Source: Sphingomonas sp. PP-F2F-G114-C0414
GTDB lineage: Bacteria > Pseudomonadota > Alphaproteobacteria > Sphingomonadales > Sphingomonadaceae
Assembly: GCF_003688595.1 (NCBI RefSeq)
Contig: NZ_RCWT01000010.1
Coordinates: forward strand, 757,040-821,039
DNA length: 64,000 nucleotides
Direction: 5' to 3'
Part shown: one piece after another, positions 8,402-16,281 of the stretch
Layout: every line of letters starts with the position of its first letter
Position numbering within the stretch: position 1 is the stretch's first letter
Translations under genes and position numbers: made by a program
The notes under the pieces: model-generated
Database searches by the model: none
What the model was told of the DNA's origin: nothing
What the model saw: the letters and a program-made list of their open reading frames with translations, nothing else

Positions 8402-8596
8402 ATGACCCAGCCGCACGACCAGCCCCGCGACGTTTTTCAGGAGGAGGGCGAGGTCATCATCGATGGCCCCGGCGGCGCGGTGATCGCGATGACCCCCGAG
8501 GCGGCGCTGCGAACCGCGGGTCGGCTCGACGATGCCGCGCTGGAGGCCTTGATCGCGCGCGCAAGGACCAGCGTCGAGCCCATGCAGCCGCATTGA
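8402..8596 (+). CDS. small conserved-looking protein of unknown function
   Basis: 64 residues, acidic, starting MTQPHDQPRD; a central VIIDGPGGAVIAMTPEAA segment looks like a short beta hairpin followed by two helices. GGGAGAG lies 7-13 bases before the ATG. It ends 3 bases before the stop of the convergent amidotransferase gene. I do not recognise a family. Codon use matches its neighbours and the start is well placed, which supports a real gene. Confidence 0.65.
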   Translation: MTQPHDQPRDVFQEEGEVIIDGPGGAVIAMTPEAALRTAGRLDDAALEALIARARTSVEPMQPH

Positions 8597-8599
8597 AGC

Positions 8600-10486
8600 C
8601 TAGCCGAACACCCGTTTCATCGAGCGTTCGAGCATCACGAACTGCCAGAGCGTGCGGCCATGCTCGGCCCGTCCGGCCCGGTGTTCGTCGGCGATCCGGG
8701 CGATCGTGGCCATGTCGAACCACCCGGTTTCGCCCAGCGTTCGCGACTTGGCGAGCGCGACCGCTTCGCCCGCCAGCGCGCCCCTGAACCACGCGCTGAT
8801 CGGCGTGACGAAGCCCATCTTCTGACGATAGAGGATTTCGCGCGGCAGATAGGGCTCCATCGCCTTCTTCATCAGCCATTTGCCCTCGCCGCGACGGAGC
8901 CGCATGTTCGCCGGCAAGGTCGCGCAGAATTCGATCAGGCGGTGATCGAGCAGCGGCTCGCGCGCCTCCAGCCCAACCGCCATGCTGGTGCGATCGACCT
9001 TGGTGAGGATATCGCCGGGCAGCCAATGCTTGATATCGGCATATTGCGCGCGGTCGATCGCATCGCGCGCGGGCGCGTTCGCCATCGTCGCGACATAGCG
9101 ATCCTCGGCACGATAACCGCCGAGCTGCGCGCGGGCACTGCCAGTGAACAGCTGCGCGCGAAGCTCAGGTCCGGTCACGCCGACCGATCGCGCATACGCC
9201 TCGCCGCCACCTTGTGCGAGCGCGAGCAGCGTCGACTTGGCGCGCAGCGGACGCGGCGCCCAGTCGGCCTTGGGATAGAACCGGCCCAGCGTTCCGAAGA
9301 CCTCGGTACGAAGATGCGACGGGAGCAGACCGCGGACCCGCTCTTCCGCCGCCTGGAATTTATACCGACGATAGCCGGCGAGCGCTTCGTCCGCGCCATC
9401 GCCGGACAAGGCCACGGTGACGCTTTCGCGTGCCAGCGCGCAGACCTGATAGGTCGCGAGCGCGGAGGCGTCGGCAAAGGGCTCGTCGAAGCTGGCGACG
9501 AGCGTGTCGATCAGGCCGAAATCGCCCGATGCGACGACGCGTTCGCGGTGGTCGGTCGCGAACCGGCGGGCGACCGTGTCAGCGTATGCGCGCTCGTCAT
9601 GCCCCGCCTCGTCGAACCCGATCGTGCAGGTTCGAACCGCCTTCGGGCTCGCCTCGGCCATCAAGGCGACCACCGCCGAGCTGTCGACGCCGCCCGACAG
9701 GAACGCGCCGAGCGGAACGTCGGCGACCATTCGCGAGCGTACGCCGGCGCGCATCCGGTCGACCAGTTCCTCGCCGAGCGCCTTGGCCGAGCCGGTCGCG
9801 CGGTTGGAGAAATCGATGTCCCACCATTTGCGCGGTTGCGGCACCGGACGTCCGCGCTCGACCAGCAGGAAATGGCCGGCCGCGAGCTTCTTCACGCCCG
9901 CGACGATACATGCGTCATCTGGCACGTAGCCGAACGCCAGATAGTCCTCGACCGCGCCCAGATCGGGCACGCGGCGCAGTTGCGGATGGGCCAGCAGGCC
10001 CTTCAGTTCGGACGCGAAGGCGAGCGACCCGTCCGCGAGCTCGACATAGTGGAGCGGCTTCACCCCCATCCGGTCGCGCGCGAGGAACAACGTGTTCGCC
10101 TGCGAATCGTGGATCGCGAACGCGAACATGCCGTTGAGCCGATCAAGCATCGACGGCCCCCAGGCGCGCCAGCCGTGCAGCAGGACTTCGGTGTCGCCCC
10201 CGGTCCGGAAGATCGCGCCCTTGGCGGTCAGTTCGGCGCGGAGGTCGGCGAAGTTGTAGATCTCGCCATTATACGTGATCGTCAGCGACCCGTCCGACAT
10301 CGGCTGCGGCGAGCCCGCGAGATCGATGATCGACAGGCGCCGATGGCCGAGGCCGACGCCCGGCGCGGTCCAGATGCCATCGCCATCGGGGCCACGATGC
10401 GCCTGCGCGGCGATCATCGCGAGGACGCGATTGGGCTCGACCGGCTTGGGGGTACCCGGGTGGAAGATCCCGGCGATGCCGCACAT
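8600..10486 (-). CDS. XrtA-associated amidotransferase (asparagine synthase-like)
   Basis: 628-residue two-domain protein. The N-terminal class II glutamine amidotransferase domain has catalytic Cys2 (MCGIAGIF), RGPDGDG and NGEIYNF. The C-terminal synthetase domain has the ATP PP-loop LSGGVDSSAVVALM near residue 265 and SGDGADEALAGY. In XrtA/PEP-CTERM loci this paralogue of asparagine synthase is thought to amidate or modify the exopolysaccharide rather than make free asparagine. It is the last gene of the operon; its ATG directly follows the exosortase stop codon. Confidence 0.93.
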   Translation of the reverse strand: MCGIAGIFHPGTPKPVEPNRVLAMIAAQAHRGPDGDGIWTAPGVGLGHRRLSIIDLAGSPQPMSDGSLTITYNGEIYNFADLRAELTAKGAIFRTGGDTEVLLHGWRAWGPSMLDRLNGMFAFAIHDSQANTLFLARDRMGVKPLHYVELADGSLAFASELKGLLAHPQLRRVPDLGAVEDYLAFGYVPDDACIVAGVKKLAAGHFLLVERGRPVPQPRKWWDIDFSNRATGSAKALGEELVDRMRAGVRSRMVADVPLGAFLSGGVDSSAVVALMAEASPKAVRTCTIGFDEAGHDERAYADTVARRFATDHRERVVASGDFGLIDTLVASFDEPFADASALATYQVCALARESVTVALSGDGADEALAGYRRYKFQAAEERVRGLLPSHLRTEVFGTLGRFYPKADWAPRPLRAKSTLLALAQGGGEAYARSVGVTGPELRAQLFTGSARAQLGGYRAEDRYVATMANAPARDAIDRAQYADIKHWLPGDILTKVDRTSMAVGLEAREPLLDHRLIEFCATLPANMRLRRGEGKWLMKKAMEPYLPREILYRQKMGFVTPISAWFRGALAGEAVALAKSRTLGETGWFDMATIARIADEHRAGRAEHGRTLWQFVMLERSMKRVFG

Positions 10487-11989
10487 CTAGCGTGCCCCCG
10501 CGATTTGGCCCGCGGCGCGATCGGCGATCCGGTCGAGCGGCCCGAGCGCGGAGAGGAAGCGCGCGATCGGGCGCGGATCGGCGCCCTCGGTCGACAGGTG
10601 GATCGCCACTGCGCGTTGCGGACCGCCGAGCAGCCGCGCCTTCATCGTCTCGATCTTCACCAGCGTCTCGTCATGGGTGGTTGCGTCGCCCACCCGGTAC
10701 CACGTCGCGACGATCCGCTCCACGGGGCCGGGCGCTGTGATTCGCATGACGCTGCCGCCCGCGCCCGCTTGATCTACGATGTCGGGAAGATCGGCGACGC
10801 GCACCCAGCGATCCTCCTCGCGAAGCACGCCGGTGCCGAACGCGATCAGTTCCTTGCCCTCGTGCTGGCTGCCGAACACCGCGATGCTCATGTCGACGGT
10901 CGCGCCCGAGGCGTCGGCATAGCGACCGAACAGATAATGGTCCGCGCCGGGATAATAGGGCATCCACGGCGCGCGCGTGCTGACCGGCACGCGGTGCCAG
11001 CCGGCGATCTCGGGCAGGTCGATATGCGCCGGGAGCCGCTGGGCCCGCCCGGCGACCGCAGCGCTCCAGGCGGGGAACACCGCGACAGTCGCCACCGCGA
11101 GACAGGCGGCGAGCACCGCGCCGGTACGATGGCGGGGCGCCGCCTGGAGCGTTGCGGGATCGAACGCGGGATCATCGGGTGCGCGGTCGAACCACCGCCA
11201 GCCGATCGCCAGCACGCCCGCCATCACCACGCCGAAGAACACCCAGCCGTAGATGATGTGGTCGATCCCGGTCGCCGCCTCGACCGAGGTCAGGTCGGCC
11301 GCCCAGATCGTCCCGAACGCGCGGAAGCCGTTGGCGATGACGGGCACGACCACGGAGACGATCAGGAAGATCGCGCGGCGTCGGCTGGAAACGAAGCACA
11401 GATTGGCGACGAGCACGCCGAATGCGACCATCGCGATGACGAACTTGGCGCCCGAGCACGCTTCCGCCACCTCGAAATAATAGCGGCCGGCGTGGATCAG
11501 CACGCCGTCGACCACCGCGGGCACGCCGACCAGGTGTAGCAACGGCATGACAATCGCGACCGTCACGGTCTGGAGCGGCGGTTCGAGGCCTTCGCCGAAC
11601 GGCACGAGGAAGAATGCGTAGCACAGGGGGAACAGCAGCCCGCGGGCGACATTGGGGCCGAGAATCGTCAGCACAGCGCCTTGCAGCATCATCACCAGCC
11701 CGAGCTGGCGCGCGAAACCGACCGAGGCGGCGTCGCCCATCAGCCAGCCGACCCCGCCGATCGCGATCAGCGCGAGACCCGGCCACCAGCCGGTCGGCAC
11801 GAGCTGCGTCAGTTCGGTCCGGCGCTGCCATACCAGCCAGGCGATCACCGGGCCGATGAAGAGGCAGTGCCCGAAGGTCGTGCTGGTCCACCAGATCCGC
11901 GCGAGATCGCGGACGTCGCTACGGAAGATCAGCAGGATGATCGCCGCCACCACGCCAAGCGCGATCCCGTGGCGGCGCCAATCGGTCAT
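10487..11989 (-). CDS. xrtA: exosortase A fused to an EpsI domain
   Basis: 500-residue polytopic membrane cysteine transpeptidase. The active-site triad of exosortases is visible: Cys178 in EACSGAK, Arg223 in NGFRAF, His244 in GIDHIIYGW. About eight membrane helices run to residue 265. After a further helix near residue 305, a soluble periplasmic domain with DLPEIAGWHRV and TTHDETLVKIE is the EpsI (DUF3485) domain that is a separate protein in many other bacteria. XrtA cleaves the PEP-CTERM tail and attaches the protein to the surface or to exopolysaccharide. Coupled by ATGA to the preceding glycosyltransferase. Confidence 0.95.
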   Translation of the reverse strand: MTDWRRHGIALGVVAAIILLIFRSDVRDLARIWWTSTTFGHCLFIGPVIAWLVWQRRTELTQLVPTGWWPGLALIAIGGVGWLMGDAASVGFARQLGLVMMLQGAVLTILGPNVARGLLFPLCYAFFLVPFGEGLEPPLQTVTVAIVMPLLHLVGVPAVVDGVLIHAGRYYFEVAEACSGAKFVIAMVAFGVLVANLCFVSSRRRAIFLIVSVVVPVIANGFRAFGTIWAADLTSVEAATGIDHIIYGWVFFGVVMAGVLAIGWRWFDRAPDDPAFDPATLQAAPRHRTGAVLAACLAVATVAVFPAWSAAVAGRAQRLPAHIDLPEIAGWHRVPVSTRAPWMPYYPGADHYLFGRYADASGATVDMSIAVFGSQHEGKELIAFGTGVLREEDRWVRVADLPDIVDQAGAGGSVMRITAPGPVERIVATWYRVGDATTHDETLVKIETMKARLLGGPQRAVAIHLSTEGADPRPIARFLSALGPLDRIADRAAGQIAGAR

Positions 11990-13269
11990 GCTTCGAGGTC
12001 GAGTAATGCGTCGAGCGGCGCGAGGCGTGCGTCCCAGCCGTAGCGTCGGATCACCTGCGCACGAGCGGCGGTGCCGAGCGTGGCGGCGGTTTCGGGTGCC
12101 TCAAGAAGTGCTATCACCTCGCCGGCGAAGTCGCGCGCGGTTTCGGCGACGCGGATCGTGCCGGCGTGGTCGATCCCCTCGGCCGCGGCGGTCGAGGCGA
12201 CGACCGGACGCGCCATCGCCATCGCCTCGAGCACCTTGTTCTGGATCCCGCGCGCGAGTTTTAGCGGCGCGACGCAGACGTCGGCGGCAGCGAGCCAGCC
12301 GCGGACGTCGTCGACTTCGCCGGTGACGGTGACGTGGTCACTGGCGAGCGCGTGAACCGCGGACGTGGGCGCGCGGCCGACGATCGCGAACCGCGCGGGG
12401 GTGTGCTGGCGGACGAGCGGCAGAATGTCGCGCGCGAACCACGTGACCGCGTCGATGTTGGGACGGTAGTCCATCTGCCCGGTGAAGACGATCAGCGCTT
12501 CTGCCACCGCTTCTGCCCCCCTCCCTGAAAGGGAGGGGTTGGGGGTGGGTTGGCTGGCTTTTGCCACTGGCGTTCGCGCTTGGGGAAACCGACCCACCCC
12601 CGGCCCCTCCCTTCCAGGGAGGGGGGCAGGATTGGCTAACAGCGCGGCCGGATCGAACTTTACCGAGTCGATGCCGTTTTCGACGGCGAGCACACGCCCG
12701 GTCGCACCGCCGTCGCGAAACATCGCGGCTTCGGCGTTGCTGACGAACAGGCTCGCCGAGACCCGCCCCGCAACCTCGCGTTCGAACGCCCCCAAGAGCC
12801 GAGCCTCACGCCGCATCATCCAGCGCATCGGCCCGCGGGACTCCTCGGCGAACCCGGCGAATTTGGCGGAATCGACATCGACGAAATCCATCACGACCGG
12901 CGGCGCGTCGACCGGCAGATACTGCGCCATCTGGCCCGAGAAGCAGTAGACACCGCTGACGTTAGGCATCATGCGGTCCACCGTCGCCTGCATCGCCGGG
13001 CTAGCAAACGCGGTCAGCGATACCGGCCTGCCGGTCGCCAGCGCCTCGACAGCCGCGCGCTTCTGCGACTTGGTGCGCGGCACGATCGTGCAACTCGCCA
13101 GCATGTCGGTGAACGCCGCGGGTGGATCGATGTCCGTCGCGTCGTCCGCAAACGCGACTAGATGCACGCGCGCGCGCTTCGCCAGATACTGGAGGATGTG
13201 AAAGCTGCGGATCTTGTCGCCGCGGTCGGGCGAGAACGGCACGCGGTGCGCCAGGAACAGCAAGCTCAC
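11986..13269 (-). CDS. XrtA-associated glycosyltransferase (TIGR03087-like), with in-frame palindromic insert
   Basis: 427-residue GT-B (family 1/4-like) sugar transferase. The N-terminus LFLAHRVPFSPDRGDKIRS and FDFVDVDSAKF-like region (VMDFVDVDSAKF) are typical of the exosortase-linked group; the C-terminal donor site has KLARGIQNKVLEAMA. Residues about 213-252 (PLPGREGPGVG ... PNPSLSGRG) are encoded by a palindromic repeat at 12513-12629 and interrupt the linker between NGIDSVKFDP and FTGQMDYRPN, the start of the second domain. The frame stays open, so the protein may still work. GTG start at 13269 overlaps the FemAB stop (GTGA). Confidence 0.92.
   Translation of the reverse strand: MSLLFLAHRVPFSPDRGDKIRSFHILQYLAKRARVHLVAFADDATDIDPPAAFTDMLASCTIVPRTKSQKRAAVEALATGRPVSLTAFASPAMQATVDRMMPNVSGVYCFSGQMAQYLPVDAPPVVMDFVDVDSAKFAGFAEESRGPMRWMMRREARLLGAFEREVAGRVSASLFVSNAEAAMFRDGGATGRVLAVENGIDSVKFDPAALLANPAPLPGREGPGVGRFPQARTPVAKASQPTPNPSLSGRGAEAVAEALIVFTGQMDYRPNIDAVTWFARDILPLVRQHTPARFAIVGRAPTSAVHALASDHVTVTGEVDDVRGWLAAADVCVAPLKLARGIQNKVLEAMAMARPVVASTAAAEGIDHAGTIRVAETARDFAGEVIALLEAPETAATLGTAARAQVIRRYGWDARLAPLDALLDLEA
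12513..12629. repeat. palindromic repeat (family A) inside the glycosyltransferase gene
   Basis: Inverted ends CTGCCCCCCTCCCTGAAAGG...GGGTGGGTTGG and CCGACCCACCC...CCCTTCCAGGGAGGGGGGCAG, about 117 bases, equal to 39 codons. It is read through in frame and adds a Pro/Gly/Arg-rich insertion between the two GT-B domains. The same architecture is seen in intergenic copies, for example at 5440-5554. Confidence 0.88.
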
Positions 13270-14306
13270 CCCAGACCTCGGGAGATCCACGGTCCGGCGG
13301 CGTTGGCGGCCCACAGCGGCAACCGCTTCCACGTCCGCACCATCAGCGCATATTTGGGGTTGAGCGGATTGACCTCGCGCGCAGGTCCGTTGCTGCGCTT
13401 GGCGTACAGCCGCGGCTCGGGCACGAACCCCCAGTTCTTCTTGAACGCCGCCGCCCCGGTGCCGGTCTTCGACCGCCCGAAATCGAACCGCGTGCAGCCC
13501 CGCCCGCGCGCGTGCGCCATTAGTGCGAAATACATCCGGTCGTTGGCGCGCAGCCCCCGCGCGGCGTCGGTGCCGCCGCCCCAATAGGGATAGACGATGC
13601 CGTCATGATACAGGCTGAGGACGCTCGCCACCGCCCTGCCCTCATGCCGGACGGTCAGAACATCGGCATCCATAGTATTCACGACGCTACGGAAAAGTTT
13701 GGCGGGAAAGACCGGCGTGCCGAGATTGCGGACCGACTCCGCGTAAACACGATAATGCTCCGCGAGCAGCTTGCGGTCGTTGCCGGTCACGATCTCCAGA
13801 TCGAACCCGAGCGACCGACGGACTTCGGCGCGCTGTTTCCGCGGGATCGCGAGCAGTTCGGCGTCGTCGTCCACCGCCAGATCGCGCGCGAAGCCGAGAT
13901 AACTTGTGTCGTCGCTTGCCCAACCCTCAGGCGCCCGACCGCCGCGCAGTTCGACCGACGGACAGCCGATCCGCAGCGCGAGGTTCCACGCCCCCGCCGC
14001 GAGCGGCTCGACCGCATCCCCGAGCACACCGCCATCGACGCCAAACCCGGTCGACACCAGCGCGCGTCCGAACAGCGGCGAGCGCATCTCGGTCAGCGGC
14101 AGCACGCCGACGATCGCACCGCGCGCGTCCTCCGACAGCAGATAGCGTGCGTGCTGGCCACAGCCTTCCTGCACCGCGCGGCTCCATGCGGGCAGGTGAA
14201 ACGGCGTGGCGCCGTCGGTCATCGCGACGAACGCTTCGATCCGCGCGCACGCCGCCGGATCGCGAAGGTCCGCTTCGCGCACGCCGACGGGCATCGGCGC
14301 GGTCAC
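13266..14306 (-). CDS. FemAB family XrtA-associated GNAT protein
   Basis: 346-residue protein with tandem GNAT folds of the FemAB/peptidoglycan-bridge type. Recognisable pieces are PFHLPAWSRAV near the start, IPRKQRAEVRRS (CoA/tRNA binding helix), and FDFGRSKTGTGAAAFKKNWG, which is characteristic of the PEP-CTERM-linked subgroup. Likely transfers an amino acid or acyl group to the exopolysaccharide or a lipid carrier; the actual substrate is not known. Overlaps the deacetylase stop (ATGA) and the glycosyltransferase start (GTGA). Confidence 0.92.
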   Translation of the reverse strand: MTAPMPVGVREADLRDPAACARIEAFVAMTDGATPFHLPAWSRAVQEGCGQHARYLLSEDARGAIVGVLPLTEMRSPLFGRALVSTGFGVDGGVLGDAVEPLAAGAWNLALRIGCPSVELRGGRAPEGWASDDTSYLGFARDLAVDDDAELLAIPRKQRAEVRRSLGFDLEIVTGNDRKLLAEHYRVYAESVRNLGTPVFPAKLFRSVVNTMDADVLTVRHEGRAVASVLSLYHDGIVYPYWGGGTDAARGLRANDRMYFALMAHARGRGCTRFDFGRSKTGTGAAAFKKNWGFVPEPRLYAKRSNGPAREVNPLNPKYALMVRTWKRLPLWAANAAGPWISRGLG

Positions 14307-15190
14307 GCCAGCCGGGCCGCTTCGCGCGCGACGACCGTATCGACGCGGCCCCAGGCGTGGCGCCCGAGCAGCCCGCGCAACTTGCCCGCCATCGCGCCCA
14401 ATCGCGAATAATGGCGGATTTTCGAGCGCAGCGGTGCCGCGGCAACGCGGGGTTGCGACGGATCGATCTCCCAGGGATGAAAGTAGAACATCGCCGGCCG
14501 GTCTTCGCGATTGACCTGACGCACTGCGAAATCGGTGATCGCCGCGGGGAGCAGGCGGAAGAACCCGCCGCCCGTGGCCAGCTTGCGCTCGCCGAGCTTG
14601 GCCACTGTCACCGGCACCTCGATCAGCGCGCTGTCAGCAAGCGGCTTGAACCCGTAGCGTGGCGCGTCGAGCCAGCCATAATGATCGTGCTTCACCGGCG
14701 CGACGCTCGAGGAATAGGCATAGCCCGCCTCGGCCAGTTCGACATGCGCCCAGGGCGTCCGCTGATCGATCGAGAAGCTCGGCGCACGGTACCCGGTGAC
14801 GTTGGTGCCCGCCGCATCCTCGATCGCCTTGCGTGCACGCACCAGATCGGCGCGGAACACCTCCGGCGTCATCGTGAAGACGCGCTGGTGATCCCAGCCG
14901 TGGCTGGCGATCTCATGCCCAGCATCGACGATCCGCCGGATCAGCGCGGGATAGCGGTGTGCGACCCAGCCGAGCGTGAAGAACGTCGCCTTGGTATCGC
15001 GCTCGGCGAACAGCGCGAGGACCGCGTCGGTGTTTGCCTCGACCCGCGGCATGAGCGAATCCCAGTCCGCCTTGTCGATAACCTTCTCGAACGCCCCAAC
15101 CTGGAACCAGTCCTCGACATCGACGGACATACCGTTGAGGAGACGGCCATCGAGAACGGGCATCTTTCCGACAGTCACGTCAGGCCGCAT
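14303..15190 (-). CDS. XrtA-associated polysaccharide deacetylase
   Basis: About 295 residues, NodB-type carbohydrate esterase 4 fold with a C-terminal DUF3473 region. Motifs: SVDVEDWFQVGAFE (catalytic Asp pair), GHEIASHGWDHQ (metal His residues), GYRAPSFSI, and FYFHPWEIDPSQPR typical of the exosortase subgroup. Expected to remove N-acetyl groups from the growing exopolysaccharide. Start choice: ATG at 15190 (MRPDV) overlaps the ATPase stop by 11 bases; a GTG at 15178 lies just past that stop, and ATGs at 15193 and 15205 are also possible. Confidence 0.93.
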   Translation of the reverse strand: MRPDVTVGKMPVLDGRLLNGMSVDVEDWFQVGAFEKVIDKADWDSLMPRVEANTDAVLALFAERDTKATFFTLGWVAHRYPALIRRIVDAGHEIASHGWDHQRVFTMTPEVFRADLVRARKAIEDAAGTNVTGYRAPSFSIDQRTPWAHVELAEAGYAYSSSVAPVKHDHYGWLDAPRYGFKPLADSALIEVPVTVAKLGERKLATGGGFFRLLPAAITDFAVRQVNREDRPAMFYFHPWEIDPSQPRVAAAPLRSKIRHYSRLGAMAGKLRGLLGRHAWGRVDTVVAREAARLA

Positions 15191-16268
15191 CATGCCAGGC
15201 AGCAACGCCGCGGATCGGCGAATAGTCGGGCTTGTCGGTATCGCTCTCGACCCAGTCGACGAGCAAGGTCAGCACGCGACGCAACGCCTCGTCCTGCAAT
15301 TCGACGCGCGCCTCCAGATCGGCGATCCGGTCGACGATCGCCGGATCGAGGGGCGCGGGATCGAGGGGTGCCATTGTGGGGACGGCGGGCGCGGCCTGAC
15401 GATCGGTCACGGCTTCCGTCGCACGCGCGCCCTTAGTGTCGGTCGCGATCGTCGGCAGGTCACCCTCCAGATCGCGCTGGACCGCGCGCACGACGGCAGC
15501 GTCGATCACGGTCAGGTCCTCGATCGCGGCATGCAGCATCACGCGGCCGGCTAGCATGTTCAAGCGACGCGGCACGCCAGCCGACCCGGCGTAAAAGGCG
15601 GCGAACGCATCGTCCGCGAAATCGGGATTGCCGGTCCAGCCGACCACCGACAGACGGTGCGCCAGATATTCCGAAACCTCGTCAGCCTCCATCGGATCGA
15701 GATGGTGAATCGCGATCACGCGCTGGCGGAGCTGTTCGAGCCGGTCCCAGCCGTGCAGCCGATCGCGGAACTCGGGCTGGCCGAGGAGGACGATCTGGAG
15801 CAGCGCATGGCCGCCGGCCTGGAAGTTCGACAGCATCCGCAATTCTTCGAGCGCGGAGATCGGCAGCGCCTGCGCTTCGTCGACGATCAGCAGCGTCCGC
15901 TTGCCGGTCCGCGCGACCGCGTGCAGCCCGCGTTCGATCGCGGTGAGCAGCTCGGCCTTGGTCAGCCGGGCAGGATCGACCTTCAGTTCGGTGGCGACGA
16001 TCCGCAGGAGATCGTCCGCCTCGATCGCGGTGGAGACGAGCCGGATCGCGTTCAGGCGCTGGTGATCGATCGTATCCATCAGATGGCCGACCAGCGTCGT
16101 CTTGCCCGCGCCGATATCGCCGGTAATGACGATAAAGCCTTCGCCCTGCGCCAGACCATAGCCGAGATACGCCATCGCCTTGCGGTGAGTCGCGGTCTCG
16201 AACCAGAATTTGGGATCGGGGGTCAGCTGGAACGGCCGACCCGTCAGACCATAATGCTCGTCGTACAT
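15180..16268 (-). CDS. XrtA-associated ATPase (ExeA/TIGR03015-like)
   Basis: 362-residue AAA+ protein. Starts MYDEHYGLTGRPFQLTPDP, the typical ExeA/GspA-type N-terminus; Walker A is GDIGAGKTT (residues 50-58), Walker B is LLIVDEAQ, and GVPRRLN is sensor 2. The C-terminal 70 residues are low-complexity with a short coiled-coil-like stretch (RIADLEARVELQDEALRRV). Expected to be a cytoplasmic ATPase that supports polysaccharide export or assembly. It sits between the beta-barrel protein and the deacetylase in the operon. Confidence 0.93.
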   Translation of the reverse strand: MYDEHYGLTGRPFQLTPDPKFWFETATHRKAMAYLGYGLAQGEGFIVITGDIGAGKTTLVGHLMDTIDHQRLNAIRLVSTAIEADDLLRIVATELKVDPARLTKAELLTAIERGLHAVARTGKRTLLIVDEAQALPISALEELRMLSNFQAGGHALLQIVLLGQPEFRDRLHGWDRLEQLRQRVIAIHHLDPMEADEVSEYLAHRLSVVGWTGNPDFADDAFAAFYAGSAGVPRRLNMLAGRVMLHAAIEDLTVIDAAVVRAVQRDLEGDLPTIATDTKGARATEAVTDRQAAPAVPTMAPLDPAPLDPAIVDRIADLEARVELQDEALRRVLTLLVDWVESDTDKPDYSPIRGVAAWHDAA

Positions 16269-16281
16269 ATCTTACTCGCCT

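Noticed and set aside
8660..11539. A 959-codon open frame on the plus strand
   Set aside because: It lies antisense to the amidotransferase and exosortase genes; its Arg/Asp/His-rich translation is typical of the complement of GC-rich coding DNA and has no recognisable domain.
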